A program made the translations under genes and the position numbers. From an uncultured Bacteroidales bacterium (GTDB lineage: Bacteria; Bacteroidota; Bacteroidia; Bacteroidales; Lentimicrobiaceae), in contig CALCQV010000101.1 of NCBI GenBank assembly GCA_937894795.1, forward strand, positions 1-64,000: a stretch of 64,000 nt of DNA. Reading direction: 5' to 3'. Shown in pieces: positions 38,407 through 47,379 of the stretch (position 1 is the first letter of the stretch; each line of letters opens with the position of its first letter). Under the pieces are notes generated by a model. It had not been told where the DNA came from. It searched no databases and was given only the letters and a program-made list of their open reading frames with translations.

Positions 38407-38413
38407 AGGGAGG
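38407..38413 (+). promoter_or_regulatory. Strong Shine-Dalgarno-like site of the tyrosine-rich lipoprotein
   Basis: AGGGAGG lies eight bases before the ATG at 38422. Such a purine-rich site is rare in this window, where A/T-rich leaders are the rule, and suggests high translation. Confidence 0.55.
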
Positions 38414-38421
38414 ACCTTACA

Positions 38422-40227
38422 ATGAAAACCTTAATCACTTTAATCACCGTAGTTGCTTTCACACTGACTTCCTGCACTACCAGTTACCAGGCAAAGACAT
38501 ACAGTGATGATGTTTATTACTCAACCAAAGATGCACCTGTTTATTCACCTGCGCCAGTTACTGTAGTAGAGGATCAGGCTGCTTATCAGGAGCCTGCTGA
38601 TGTTGATCAGCAAGTAGTTGAACAAGCATATTATGACACAGTATACGCTGAGCCGGAGAATCAATATGCCTTGGACGATTACTCTTCAGAGCAATATACT
38701 GATCCTGGAACCAACAACACTTACATCACAAATTATTACTATGATCAAGATGATTATTATGATTATGCATATTCCGCAAGGTTAAGGAGATTCCATTCAA
38801 ACACCTATTACAGTAGTTATTACTCCCCGTACTACACCAACATGTATTGGTATGATTATAATCCATACAGCTGGGGCACCAGTATTTACTTAGGATATAA
38901 TTTCTGGTATCCTGGTTATACAGGAATCTACTGGGGTTACTCACCCTGGAGATATTCATACTGGGGTTATGATCCATTCTGGGATTATCCTTACTATAGC
39001 TACTATTCACCATACTACCATGGAAGCTATTGGCATGGATACAACCATGGATACTGGAACGGTTATTATGATGGTTACTATGGTTCACCATATACCTACT
39101 ATTATAATAGTCATGACTATAATTCATATTATTATGGACACAGAGGGTCTTCCAATGGAAGTGGCAGATCAGGCAACGGACGAACATATAATGGTGGTGA
39201 CAACTCATCGTTTGGCGATAGATATGAGGAAGCAGTTAAGAGTGGAAGAATTGACAGACCTACAAATGACTTGAAAGATCGTCCTGTCAATCCTGGTCGT
39301 CAGGCAGTTAAGCCAAGCACAGGTACTCCGGGCCGCGAATTGCCTGCAAACCCACGTACTGTAACTCCAACCCGTGAAGAGCCTACAAATACACGTACTG
39401 TAACTCCGGCACGAGTTGAGCCTACTAATACAAGGACAGTTACACCTTCTCGTGAAGAGCCAAAGAATACTCGTACCGTTACTCCATCAAGAGTTGAACC
39501 AACAAACCCACGTACTGTAACTCCGACCCGTGAAGAGCCTAACAACACACGTACAGTTGTACCTGCCAGAGTAGAGCCTTCAAATGTTCGCACTGTAGCC
39601 CCAGTCCGCGATGAACCTTCAAACCGAGTTATTGCTCCTTCACTTTCAGAACCGGGTAATGTTCGTACTTCTCCATCTGAAGTAACACCGGGAAATAGCA
39701 GGACTATTGTACCAAGCAGTTCGACCCAGGATGGGCGTTCAACCGGCAAGACTACTGGAACTATGAAATATTCAACACCACAACGATCAAATACGCAGGT
39801 TAATCCTAGAGAGTATCGTACCCCACAAACATATAGTGCGCCGGGTTACAATAAGCCAAAGTCAAGTAACGAGTATACTAGCCCACGTTATAGGAGTATC
39901 CGTGAAACAGGTGTAAAGTCATCTTCTGGGGGTAATAGTAATACTCAGCCCAAGAATGTATACAGAGGGTCATCAAGTAATGAGCGACGTGAATCGCAGT
40001 CAGCTCCGGTTAGAACATACTCATCACCTTCCCGTTCATCCTCTGGTAACAGTACCCCATCACGTTCTACATATACTCCATCAAGGTCATCATCACCATC
40101 ACCTTCTCCATCTTCTAATAGTAGTTATTCACCATCAAGGTCATCATCATCTTCTTCGGGTAGTTCCTCAGGTTCACGATCATCATCTTCTTCAGGTAGT
40201 TCGAGATCCTCAAATGGAAGAAGGTAA
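38422..40227 (+). CDS. Tyrosine-rich repeat lipoprotein of unknown function
   Basis: I do not recognise this family. The 601-residue protein starts with a lipoprotein signal (lipobox LTSC, Cys18). Residues ~25-100 are acidic and tyrosine-containing. Residues ~100-240 are exceptionally rich in Tyr, Trp, Gly and Ser (recurring YYSPYY and YWGY units). Residues ~305-420 hold seven or eight copies of a 13-residue unit of the type TVTPxREEPxNxR, alternating REEP and RVEP. The last ~130 residues are Ser/Arg/Pro-rich low complexity. No catalytic motif is visible. The charge-patterned repeats and sticky aromatic head suggest a surface or matrix structural role, which is inference. A FadL-like porin gene follows after 61 bases. 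Confidence 0.8.
   Translation: MKTLITLITVVAFTLTSCTTSYQAKTYSDDVYYSTKDAPVYSPAPVTVVEDQAAYQEPADVDQQVVEQAYYDTVYAEPENQYALDDYSSEQYTDPGTNNTYITNYYYDQDDYYDYAYSARLRRFHSNTYYSSYYSPYYTNMYWYDYNPYSWGTSIYLGYNFWYPGYTGIYWGYSPWRYSYWGYDPFWDYPYYSYYSPYYHGSYWHGYNHGYWNGYYDGYYGSPYTYYYNSHDYNSYYYGHRGSSNGSGRSGNGRTYNGGDNSSFGDRYEEAVKSGRIDRPTNDLKDRPVNPGRQAVKPSTGTPGRELPANPRTVTPTREEPTNTRTVTPARVEPTNTRTVTPSREEPKNTRTVTPSRVEPTNPRTVTPTREEPNNTRTVVPARVEPSNVRTVAPVRDEPSNRVIAPSLSEPGNVRTSPSEVTPGNSRTIVPSSSTQDGRSTGKTTGTMKYSTPQRSNTQVNPREYRTPQTYSAPGYNKPKSSNEYTSPRYRSIRETGVKSSSGGNSNTQPKNVYRGSSSNERRESQSAPVRTYSSPSRSSSGNSTPSRSTYTPSRSSSPSPSPSSNSSYSPSRSSSSSSGSSSGSRSSSSSGSSRSSNGRR
39355..39660 (+). repeat. 39-bp tandem coding repeat in the tyrosine-rich lipoprotein
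   Basis: The first unit starts at 39355 (CGTACTGTAACTCCAACCCG...) and recurs every 39 bases in frame for about seven copies, decaying towards 39660; a degenerate copy precedes it. Alternation of GAA GAG and GTT GAG codons gives a 78-base second-order period. Confidence 0.85.
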
Positions 40228-40288
40228 ATTTAGAATTACTCGAAACAGCAATTATGAAAAAGGTGTCAACTTCTAAAAATAACTAATC

Positions 40289-41746
40289 ATGAAAAGAATT
40301 CTCGTTACAGCAATATTTCTACTAGTTGGGATAGTAAGTCTCAATGCGCAAAATGAAATTGATGCACTTCGTTACTCTAGACTTACACCAGCAGGAACAG
40401 CCAGGTTTGTTGCAATGGGTGGTGCTTTCGGAGCATTGGGTGCAGATTTTTCAACATTAAGTAATAATCCGGCAGGAATAGGACTTTATAGAAGCTCAGA
40501 GGTGACTGTTACCCCTACAATATTTATTGGATCAACTGAATCCAACTATTTTAGTGACTTTAATGAAGATGAACGTTATAATTTCAATATAGGGAATGTA
40601 GGAATTGTCATGGTCTCTAATCCAGCACTTCGCAATCCTTCATCAGAATGGAAGAATCTGCAGTTCGGATTTGGACTGAACCGGCTTGCAAACTTTAATA
40701 ACCGGCTAGTAATTGACGGTTTTAATGAAAGTTCCAGCTATTTAACACCTTATATTAATTATGCCAATGAGAATAATTTAAGTCTCAATGATTTGGATGA
40801 TTTTGGTTCTGGTTTGGCCTATGATACCTATTTAATGGGTTATGATTCAATAAGTGGCAAATATTGGATAGATATGCCGGATGGGAATGTTTTGCAAAGA
40901 AAGACAATGGAAACCAGCGGCTCAATCAATGAGATGGTTTTTACAGTTGGGGCAAACTACAACGACCGGGTATACCTTGGGGCAACACTGGGTGTGCCTT
41001 ATATTAAATACAAAGAAACTTCGATTTATACAGAGGAAGATATTGAAGGCAGGAATGATTATTTCAAATCATTTAGTCGTCTAGACGAACTGGAAACTTC
41101 CGGTACCGGAGTTAATCTTAAGGTTGGTATTATTGTTAGACCAATTGACTGGATTCGTCTTGGCGGAGCGATTGAAACGCCTACTTTCTACTCCGGGATA
41201 TCGGATAGTTACAGTACCACTTTTAAGTCATCATTTGATACATTATATGGCTCAATGAGAAAGACATCTGATGGTTTCTATGAATACGAACTGAACACCC
41301 CATTTAAAGCAATGGCTAGTGTGGGATTTATAATAGGTAAATCAGGTATCATAAGTGCCGATTATCAGTATTTGGATTATTCAAATGCAAGACTCAGAGC
41401 ATCAGATTATGATTTTGATAAAGAGAATGAAGCCATCAGAGAAGGTTACCTGGTAGCTCATAATTTGAGGTTCGGTGCTGAAATGAGACTTGGTTCGATG
41501 AGTTTACGCGGTGGTTACAGTATATCGGCTAATCCTTACAGGTATAATACAAATTCTGCACTAAGCTCTTATTCGGGTGGCATTGGTTTCCGTGGACAGA
41601 AATTTTTTGTAGATTTTACTGGTTTGATCAGCCAGATGGATGATGAACATCACCTTTATGATGCTCCTGCAAATTCCGATCCTGCTGTTGCTTACACAAA
41701 AGTCACCAGCACCATGTTCCTTGTAACCTTAGGTTTTAAGTACTAA
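40289..41746 (+). CDS. OmpP1/FadL-type outer-membrane protein
   Basis: This 485-residue protein has a signal peptide ending at about LNA-Q (residue 21). The N-terminal plug region has the family motif ARFVAMGGAFGALGADFSTLSNNPAG (residues ~35-60), and the remainder is a 14-strand-type barrel with a C-terminal aromatic end (FLVTLGFKY). FadL-family barrels carry hydrophobic compounds across the outer membrane. Bacteroidota genomes commonly keep one of these near proS, as here. The preceding gene encodes the tyrosine-rich lipoprotein and may share the transcript. Confidence 0.9.
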   Translation: MKRILVTAIFLLVGIVSLNAQNEIDALRYSRLTPAGTARFVAMGGAFGALGADFSTLSNNPAGIGLYRSSEVTVTPTIFIGSTESNYFSDFNEDERYNFNIGNVGIVMVSNPALRNPSSEWKNLQFGFGLNRLANFNNRLVIDGFNESSSYLTPYINYANENNLSLNDLDDFGSGLAYDTYLMGYDSISGKYWIDMPDGNVLQRKTMETSGSINEMVFTVGANYNDRVYLGATLGVPYIKYKETSIYTEEDIEGRNDYFKSFSRLDELETSGTGVNLKVGIIVRPIDWIRLGGAIETPTFYSGISDSYSTTFKSSFDTLYGSMRKTSDGFYEYELNTPFKAMASVGFIIGKSGIISADYQYLDYSNARLRASDYDFDKENEAIREGYLVAHNLRFGAEMRLGSMSLRGGYSISANPYRYNTNSALSSYSGGIGFRGQKFFVDFTGLISQMDDEHHLYDAPANSDPAVAYTKVTSTMFLVTLGFKY

Positions 41747-41794
41747 GGCATTGAATTACTCTCATAAATTAGTTTGGTTGTTTTGATGATTGAG

Positions 41795-41818
41795 AAGGCT
41801 GCTTTTACAAGCAGCCTT
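41795..41818. terminator. Terminator between the FadL-like porin and the TPR gene
   Basis: AAGGCTGCTT (41795-41804) pairs perfectly with AAGCAGCCTT (41809-41818) over a four-base loop. It ends five bases from the TPR gene stop codon and can serve both convergent genes, though its T tract is short. Confidence 0.65.
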
Positions 41819-41822
41819 TGCT

Positions 41823-43319
41823 TTATTGACGACTTAATCTATTCAATCCTGCTTTAGCTTTTTGTTGAATACTATTTCGATATTCTTTAAAATCAAGTTG
41901 CAGGCATATTCTGTAACAGACCAATGCTTGTTGATTATTTCCTTCCTGCTCATATATGTTACCTAAGTTAAGCATAGAATTGGCTGCAAAATAATTTGGA
42001 AGATCACGGCCCTGTTTATATGCGTCGTGATATAAAGCTTTTGCCTTTGAAAGATTACCTGATTTATGTTGAATGCGAGCATAACGATATGTATACTCAA
42101 CCAATTCTTGAATGGGAAACTTATCTTTTTTAGTTTCCTTCATTATTTCTGAAGCTTTTGCATAATAGCCGCCATCAAAAAGCAGGCGTGCTTTTAATAA
42201 TTCGGGATTTGGTAAATTGGCACTTCGAGTTTCTGACATCGCTTCTTTATCAGCCTCCATTTCTTCTGATCCAAACAACTTAATCCTGGAAATGTAATTT
42301 TTATATTCACTAATGTTATTCTCAATCAAATAACTCCAGGCTATTCTTTGATATGCGGCTTTTATAAAGTTTCTTCCCTTAAAGTGCACAATATATCTTA
42401 GAAGATATGTTCTGGCATCTTTGTCCAATTTGTTAAGTTTTGCAATACCGGTTAGATAATCGAGATAGTAGAAGTTATAGTATGAATTATCTAATGGTCG
42501 GTTAGTGAGCAGCATCAAGGCTTTGTCATTCAATCCCTGATGCGTATAAAAAGAGGCAACTGCATATATGAGAAGTGGGTTCTTGGAAATCTCTCTTTCA
42601 ACGCGCTGATCATTAAGAACATCAAGAAGCATCATTATATTTGATTCATTTCCTGCCAGGTTGTAGGTAACAAATGATGTAATGAACAGACATTCATTGA
42701 AAAGAAATGGGAAATCATCATCATCAATATTTTCAGATAAAATATTATTTAATTCAAACAAACCCCGATTAATATCCCCCTCCATATTGAAAATGCCTGG
42801 AATCCACTTGTAACTATCGGGAATTGAACCAATAAGAACATGTAATAAACCTAAACCAGCCCTATTAGGTATAAAATCAGGGAATAGCCGGCTATTAGTA
42901 ACAAATTGTTGGTAAGCTTTCTTTATATCAATTGCAGCTTTTAAATAATCGCTTGATTTCACAAAAATGACACTGGATTGCAAGTTTATTTGAGCTTGAG
43001 AATATAAATACCATGGTGATTTATGGTCTACAGTCATCAATGATTTTATTCGTGATTGTTTTTTATTTACGAAATTATCCTGCTCTGACTTTTCCTCAGA
43101 AATTAAGACTTTTAAAAAGTCAATATACGATTGAAGATAAACATACGGTAGATTTGACTGGTCACTTAGTTTTTCTTTGTTTATAATATGTGAGGCATTC
43201 TCAAATCTAAGTCTCAGGAGTTCCATATATGCATGATTGTACTCCTTGGTCATATTAAAGTCAGCAGCCTGACACTGATTGAAAACGACAAAAAAAACAA
43301 TAAGGATGACTTTTTTCAT
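41823..43319 (-). CDS. Tetratricopeptide-repeat periplasmic protein
   Basis: This protein has 498 residues from the ATG 43319; the in-frame TTG at 43328 overlaps the promoter element and is not the start. A signal peptide (MKKVILIVFFVVF) is present. The rest is helical. Clear TPR-like helices occur near the C-terminus (ELVEYTYRYARIQHKSGNLSKAKALYHDAYKQG and the following NLGNIYEQEGNNQQALVCYRICL unit) and probably continue upstream. TPR proteins are scaffolds for protein contacts; the partner is unknown. It lies between a terminator and a convergent terminator and is monocistronic. Confidence 0.8.
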   Translation of the reverse strand: MKKVILIVFFVVFNQCQAADFNMTKEYNHAYMELLRLRFENASHIINKEKLSDQSNLPYVYLQSYIDFLKVLISEEKSEQDNFVNKKQSRIKSLMTVDHKSPWYLYSQAQINLQSSVIFVKSSDYLKAAIDIKKAYQQFVTNSRLFPDFIPNRAGLGLLHVLIGSIPDSYKWIPGIFNMEGDINRGLFELNNILSENIDDDDFPFLFNECLFITSFVTYNLAGNESNIMMLLDVLNDQRVEREISKNPLLIYAVASFYTHQGLNDKALMLLTNRPLDNSYYNFYYLDYLTGIAKLNKLDKDARTYLLRYIVHFKGRNFIKAAYQRIAWSYLIENNISEYKNYISRIKLFGSEEMEADKEAMSETRSANLPNPELLKARLLFDGGYYAKASEIMKETKKDKFPIQELVEYTYRYARIQHKSGNLSKAKALYHDAYKQGRDLPNYFAANSMLNLGNIYEQEGNNQQALVCYRICLQLDFKEYRNSIQQKAKAGLNRLSRQ

Positions 43320-43325
43320 AAGGTA

Positions 43326-43333
43326 CAAACATA
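43326..43333 (-). promoter_or_regulatory. -7 promoter element of the TPR gene
   Basis: The minus strand reads TATGTTTG, six bases before the ATG at 43319. It touches the T tract of the upstream terminator. A start site seven bases downstream would fall at the ATG, suggesting a leaderless or near-leaderless message. Confidence 0.45.
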
Positions 43334-43359
43334 AAAAAAAGGGAAAGTCAAACTTTCCC
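43333..43359 (-). terminator. Terminator of the zinc-ribbon gene
   Basis: GGGAAAGT (43341-43348) pairs with ACTTTCCC (43352-43359) around a three-base loop; on the minus strand it is followed by eight T. It lies 25 bases after the zinc-ribbon gene stop and its T run overlaps the TPR promoter. Confidence 0.8.
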
Positions 43360-43384
43360 CTTTATCTGTATGACAACATCATAA

Positions 43385-44245
43385 TTATTGGTTGATGCTT
43401 GAAGCGAGTCCATGATCAACAAGAATTCGTCCACAATATTCGCAAACAATAATTTTTTTATGCATCCTTATGTCAAGCTGACGTTGTGGAGGAATTGCGC
43501 TAAAACAACCACCGCAGGCATCCCGTTCAACACTTGCAACTGCAAGGCCATTACGGGCGTTTTTACGGATACGTTTATATGCCGTTAGCAGTCGTTCTTC
43601 GATAAAATGTTGTAAGTTTTCAGATTTATTGATCAAAGACTGTTCTTCCTTTTCTGTTTCATTAACTATTTCGGAAAGTTCATTCTTTTTAATCTCAAGA
43701 TCATTTTTCCTCTCATCAAGAATTTTTTGAGCTGCAGCTATTTCCTCGTTTTTGAGGTTAAGATTATGTGTATATTCTTTGATTCTTTTTTCAGCAAGGG
43801 CAATTTCAAGGTTTTGATATTCTATTTCTTTTGTAAGTGATTCATATTCACGATTATTTCGAACCTCTTTTTGGTTCTCTTCGTAATGTTTTATATTGTT
43901 AAGGTTTTCCTTGATCTGATTTTCCTTATCCCTGATTTGCTGTTGCAGATCTTCAATGTCCTGGATATAGTTGTCAATGCGGGTCTGAAGACCAATGATT
44001 TCATCTTCCAGATCTTCTACTTCCAAAGGTAATTCCCCTCTGATTATTCTTATCTTGTCGATTTGCGTATCTATTTGTTGAAGACTATACAGCGCGATGA
44101 GTTTCTTCTCAATTGATATCTCAGATTCTTCGCTTTCAGAGGGTGTTAAAGAAACGTGTGCCGAAATGTAATTGTTATCTTCTTGTACCTGATCTTCAAT
44201 GGTCTCATTCATTGAGGTGTTCTTTTCTTTCGACGTTTTTGCCAT
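43385..44245 (-). CDS. C4-type zinc-ribbon coiled-coil protein
   Basis: This 286-residue protein has a short charged N-terminus, a long antiparallel coiled coil (~residues 45-225) and a C-terminal zinc ribbon with CGGC and CEYC cysteine pairs. This is the CT398/DUF164 architecture (zf-RING_7). The family is thought to bind nucleic acid or other cytosolic proteins; the exact job is not established. It follows the Nif3-like gene after 24 bases, a pairing often kept in Bacteroidota, and ends in a strong terminator, so the two form one transcription unit. Confidence 0.88.
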   Translation of the reverse strand: MAKTSKEKNTSMNETIEDQVQEDNNYISAHVSLTPSESEESEISIEKKLIALYSLQQIDTQIDKIRIIRGELPLEVEDLEDEIIGLQTRIDNYIQDIEDLQQQIRDKENQIKENLNNIKHYEENQKEVRNNREYESLTKEIEYQNLEIALAEKRIKEYTHNLNLKNEEIAAAQKILDERKNDLEIKKNELSEIVNETEKEEQSLINKSENLQHFIEERLLTAYKRIRKNARNGLAVASVERDACGGCFSAIPPQRQLDIRMHKKIIVCEYCGRILVDHGLASSINQ

Positions 44246-44269
44246 GTTATCCCTTCTTTAGGAAATTAT

Positions 44270-45376
44270 TTACAGATAGTTTACAGGATTGGAACTTATC
44301 CCTGAAATTTGGAGTGCAAAGGTAGTAAAATTTTCTTTAAGTATTCTATATAATAATTCTTTGCTAAATTGTTCAGTTTCATAGTGACCCGCTTCAATAA
44401 GGAGAATTTTATTTTCAGCCATAAAATAATCGTGATACTTAAGTTCTCCGGTAATAAATACATCACATTGATGATTTATTGCATCTTGTAATAAGAAGTT
44501 GCCTGATCCGCCACATAATCCAACTTTTAAAATATTTTTGTGCAATAATGGAGAATGTTTGAGAAATGGAATACGAAGAACATTTTTAATATGTTTCAGG
44601 AAATCAATTTCATCCATTGGATTTTGAAGTTGTCCATAAATTCCAGCTCCAATTTGCATGTGTTCATTATTGAGGTCATATGAATCCCAGGCTACTTCCT
44701 CATAGGGATGTGCCTTCAAAACAGCGTCAATAACTTTTGATTCTTGCCAGAAAGGTAATATTGTCTCTATTCTTATTTCAGGTTCCATATGTAATTTGCC
44801 CTGAGACCCAACATATGGATTACTTCCTTCCTTTGCTCTAAATGTTCCTTGACCTTGTGAATTAAAGCTACATGAATCATAGTTGCCAATTACTCCGGCT
44901 CCTGATTGAAACATTGCCTCACGTACTGCATCCTGGTGACTTAAAGGAACATAAACAACAAGTTTCCGAAGCATTCCTTTGAGAGGTTGGAGAATTCCTG
45001 AAGGTATTATTTTAAGTTTATCTGCAAGTATGGCATTCACGCCTTTTAACGAATTGTCAAGATTTGTATGTGCGGCATACAATGCAATGCCATGTTTTAT
45101 GGCTAACATAATACAACGTTCTGTTGCTGTATTGCCATTTAATCGTTTCAGTGGTTTGAAGATAATAGGGTGATGAGATATAATCAGGTTATATCCCAAA
45201 GTAACTGCTTCATTAATAACTTTCTCAGTGATATCCAGAGTAATCAGTGCTCCTGTTATAATATCCAGTTTATTACCTACTATCAGGCCACTGTTATCAT
45301 AGCTTTCCTGCGTTTGAACAGGTGCAAGAGTTTCAATAACATCTGTCAAGTTGTATAATTTCACTGTGTCTGCCAT
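44270..45376 (-). CDS. Nif3-like dinuclear metal-centre protein
   Basis: This 368-residue protein belongs to the NIF3/YqfO family (annotated GTP cyclohydrolase 1 type 2). Metal-binding histidines occur in NLIISHHPIIF (near residue 65) and late in the protein (LLIEAGHYETEQF near 330). The central insertion (~130-230) is the CutA-like domain of the longer subfamily (VYVPLSHQDAVREAMFQSGAG). The physiological substrate of the family is uncertain. It is the first gene of the two-gene unit with the zinc-ribbon protein. No TAnnTTTG element was found upstream, where a small hairpin (GTTGC/GCAAC, 45419-45434) lies. Confidence 0.92.
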   Translation of the reverse strand: MADTVKLYNLTDVIETLAPVQTQESYDNSGLIVGNKLDIITGALITLDITEKVINEAVTLGYNLIISHHPIIFKPLKRLNGNTATERCIMLAIKHGIALYAAHTNLDNSLKGVNAILADKLKIIPSGILQPLKGMLRKLVVYVPLSHQDAVREAMFQSGAGVIGNYDSCSFNSQGQGTFRAKEGSNPYVGSQGKLHMEPEIRIETILPFWQESKVIDAVLKAHPYEEVAWDSYDLNNEHMQIGAGIYGQLQNPMDEIDFLKHIKNVLRIPFLKHSPLLHKNILKVGLCGGSGNFLLQDAINHQCDVFITGELKYHDYFMAENKILLIEAGHYETEQFSKELLYRILKENFTTFALQISGISSNPVNYL

Positions 45377-45515
45377 TCGCTTATTTTATATATTGTTGAC
45401 TTTTCTACTGTATTGAATGTTGCTAAAAAGCAACGTTATAATCTGCTTGATTGTAATCAGGCAATAAATTTACTGTTTTTATTGTATTGTTATGTAAAAT
45501 AATTAATTTTAAGGC

Positions 45516-46583
45516 ATGGAATTTCTAAGGTTATTTCTTCTTCCTTTCTCATTATTATACGGATTAGCTACCCGGTTTAGGAACTTACTGTTTGACCTGA
45601 AAATTCTTCCTTCGACTACTTATAAGATGCCTATTATTTCTGTAGGAAATCTTTCTGCTGGTGGTACCGGTAAGACACCACATGTTGAATATCTGATTAA
45701 TTTACTTAATACTTCTTATAAAGTATCCACACTCAGCAGAGGTTATGGGCGTAGAACGAGCGGGTTTAAATTGGCAAACTCAGATGATCATGCAAGTACT
45801 ATTGGTGATGAACCGGCACAATTTTACAATAAATTCCCTTTGATTACTGTAGCTGTTGATGAGAAGAGGAGAAATGGAATCGATAAACTTCAGAATTATC
45901 ATCCTGAAACCGACGTGATTATTCTGGATGATGCATTCCAACATAGGTATGTGAAGCCGGGTTTATCAATTTTGTTAACCGATTACCATAAATTATTCTC
46001 AAATGACTATCTACTCCCATATGGGACATTAAGAGAAGCTCGCAGTGGAATGAAAAGAGCTGATGTTATTGTTATTAGCAAAACTCCTATTGTTCTTTCG
46101 CCAATTGAAAGGAAGTCAATTATTGATGGGATTAAACCTTTGACTTATCAAAAGGTGTTATTTTCTTTCGTTAAATATGGAGCTATCCGCTCTTTGTGGA
46201 AAAAAGAAGAAGTCATCGATACGGACTGCCATTATGGTATAATTTTGCTCGTAGCTGGGATTGCCAATCCTTATCCACTAGAATATGAGCTAAGAAGTAA
46301 GTGTCATGAATTAATAACTATGCATTTTAATGATCATCATAAATACACTCCCGAAGATATTAACCAGATCAAACAAAATTATTCCGATATTTACACCCGA
46401 AACAAATTGCTTGTTACAACTGAGAAAGATGCAATGAGAATGCTTGATCCGTCCATTATAGACAATGCTTCTCAATTGCCATTTTACTATATCCCTATGG
46501 AAATAGAATTTCATGAAAGAGATAAGCAGATATTTGATAAAATCATTTTAAATTATGTTAGACAAGATAAAAGAAAGCGTTAA
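45516..46583 (+). CDS. lpxK: Tetraacyldisaccharide 4'-kinase (lipid A)
   Basis: This 355-residue inner-membrane-associated enzyme phosphorylates the 4' position of the lipid A disaccharide with ATP. The Walker A motif is SAGGTGKTPH (near residue 50). An N-terminal hydrophobic helix (FLLPFSLLYGLAT) anchors it, and EARSGMKRADVIVISK near 180 and TTEKDAMRM near 305 are family signatures. Length fits. Its last 29 bases overlap the start of the purine nucleoside phosphorylase gene in a different frame. It opens a five-gene co-directional cluster. Confidence 0.95.
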   Translation: MEFLRLFLLPFSLLYGLATRFRNLLFDLKILPSTTYKMPIISVGNLSAGGTGKTPHVEYLINLLNTSYKVSTLSRGYGRRTSGFKLANSDDHASTIGDEPAQFYNKFPLITVAVDEKRRNGIDKLQNYHPETDVIILDDAFQHRYVKPGLSILLTDYHKLFSNDYLLPYGTLREARSGMKRADVIVISKTPIVLSPIERKSIIDGIKPLTYQKVLFSFVKYGAIRSLWKKEEVIDTDCHYGIILLVAGIANPYPLEYELRSKCHELITMHFNDHHKYTPEDINQIKQNYSDIYTRNKLLVTTEKDAMRMLDPSIIDNASQLPFYYIPMEIEFHERDKQIFDKIILNYVRQDKRKR

Positions 46584-47373
46584 CTACATCTCTTCACTTA
46601 TTTCAAACAAGCCACAGGTTGGTATAATTTTGGGCTCAGGTTTGGGTGGCTTAACCCGACAGATTAATATAGAGAAGGAGATTCCTTATGCCGAAATCCC
46701 TAATTTCCCAGTTTCGACTGTTGAAGGCCATGTTGGCCATTTAATTATTGGGCAGTTGGGAGGAAAACAGGTAATTGCAATGCAAGGTCGCTTCCATTTT
46801 TATGAAGGATGGACAATGCAGGATATTGCATTTCCAATTAGAGTTATGAAGCTGTTAGGTATTGAATTGCTAGTTGTTTCTAATGCGAGTGGAGGCTTAA
46901 ATCCAATCTTTAATGTTGGAGATATTATGATAATTACTGACCATATCAATCTGATGGGAACTAATCCATTAATGGGCGTTAATTATAAAGAGTTTGGCCC
47001 CCGATTCCCTGATATGAAGGAAGCCTATGACCATAATTTAATTGCTAAAGTTGAAGATATTGCAGCCAGAGAAGGCATTAAACTACAGAAAGGCGTTTAT
47101 GCCGGCGTAACGGGGCCGACATTTGAAACGCCTGCCGAATACAAATATTTGCATATTATTGGAGCTGATGCTGTGGGCATGTCAACAGTTCCGGAAGTAA
47201 TTACTGCCCGCCACATGCAATTGACTGTTTTTGCTGTTTCTATAATCACTGATCTTGGAGTTGTTGGAAAAATTTCTGACGTATCTCATCAAATGGTGCT
47301 GGAAGCTGCAGGTAAGGCTGAACCATTTATGACAAAAATAATTATCGAATTATTGCACGAAACAGATTTTTAA
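46555..47373 (+). CDS. punA: Purine nucleoside phosphorylase, trimeric type
   Basis: This 272-residue cytosolic enzyme cleaves purine (deoxy)ribonucleosides with phosphate, serving salvage. The phosphate-binding motif GIILGSGLGGL is near residue 23, GRFHFYEGW near 80, VSNASGGL near 109 and the base-binding GPTFETPAEY near 188, followed by MSTVPEVI. This identifies the trimeric inosine/guanosine family rather than hexameric DeoD. The ATG at 46555 lies inside lpxK, a 29-base overlap indicating translational coupling. The lipoprotein gene follows after six bases. Confidence 0.95.
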   Translation: MLDKIKESVNYISSLISNKPQVGIILGSGLGGLTRQINIEKEIPYAEIPNFPVSTVEGHVGHLIIGQLGGKQVIAMQGRFHFYEGWTMQDIAFPIRVMKLLGIELLVVSNASGGLNPIFNVGDIMIITDHINLMGTNPLMGVNYKEFGPRFPDMKEAYDHNLIAKVEDIAAREGIKLQKGVYAGVTGPTFETPAEYKYLHIIGADAVGMSTVPEVITARHMQLTVFAVSIITDLGVVGKISDVSHQMVLEAAGKAEPFMTKIIIELLHETDF

Positions 47374-47379
47374 CTGTTT

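Noticed and set aside
38726..39208. 160-codon minus-strand reading frame
   Set aside because: It is antisense to the tyrosine-rich segment of the lipoprotein gene; its composition (His, Asn, Ser, Met) is the mirror of Tyr codons and no start signals exist.
39355..39660. Possible CRISPR array
   Set aside because: The repeats are contiguous, in frame with a long gene and have no unique spacers; there are no cas genes.
39300..39749. 149-codon minus-strand frame with repeats
   Set aside because: It is the antisense image of the 39-bp coding repeat. The plus-strand frame has a lipoprotein signal and a Shine-Dalgarno site.
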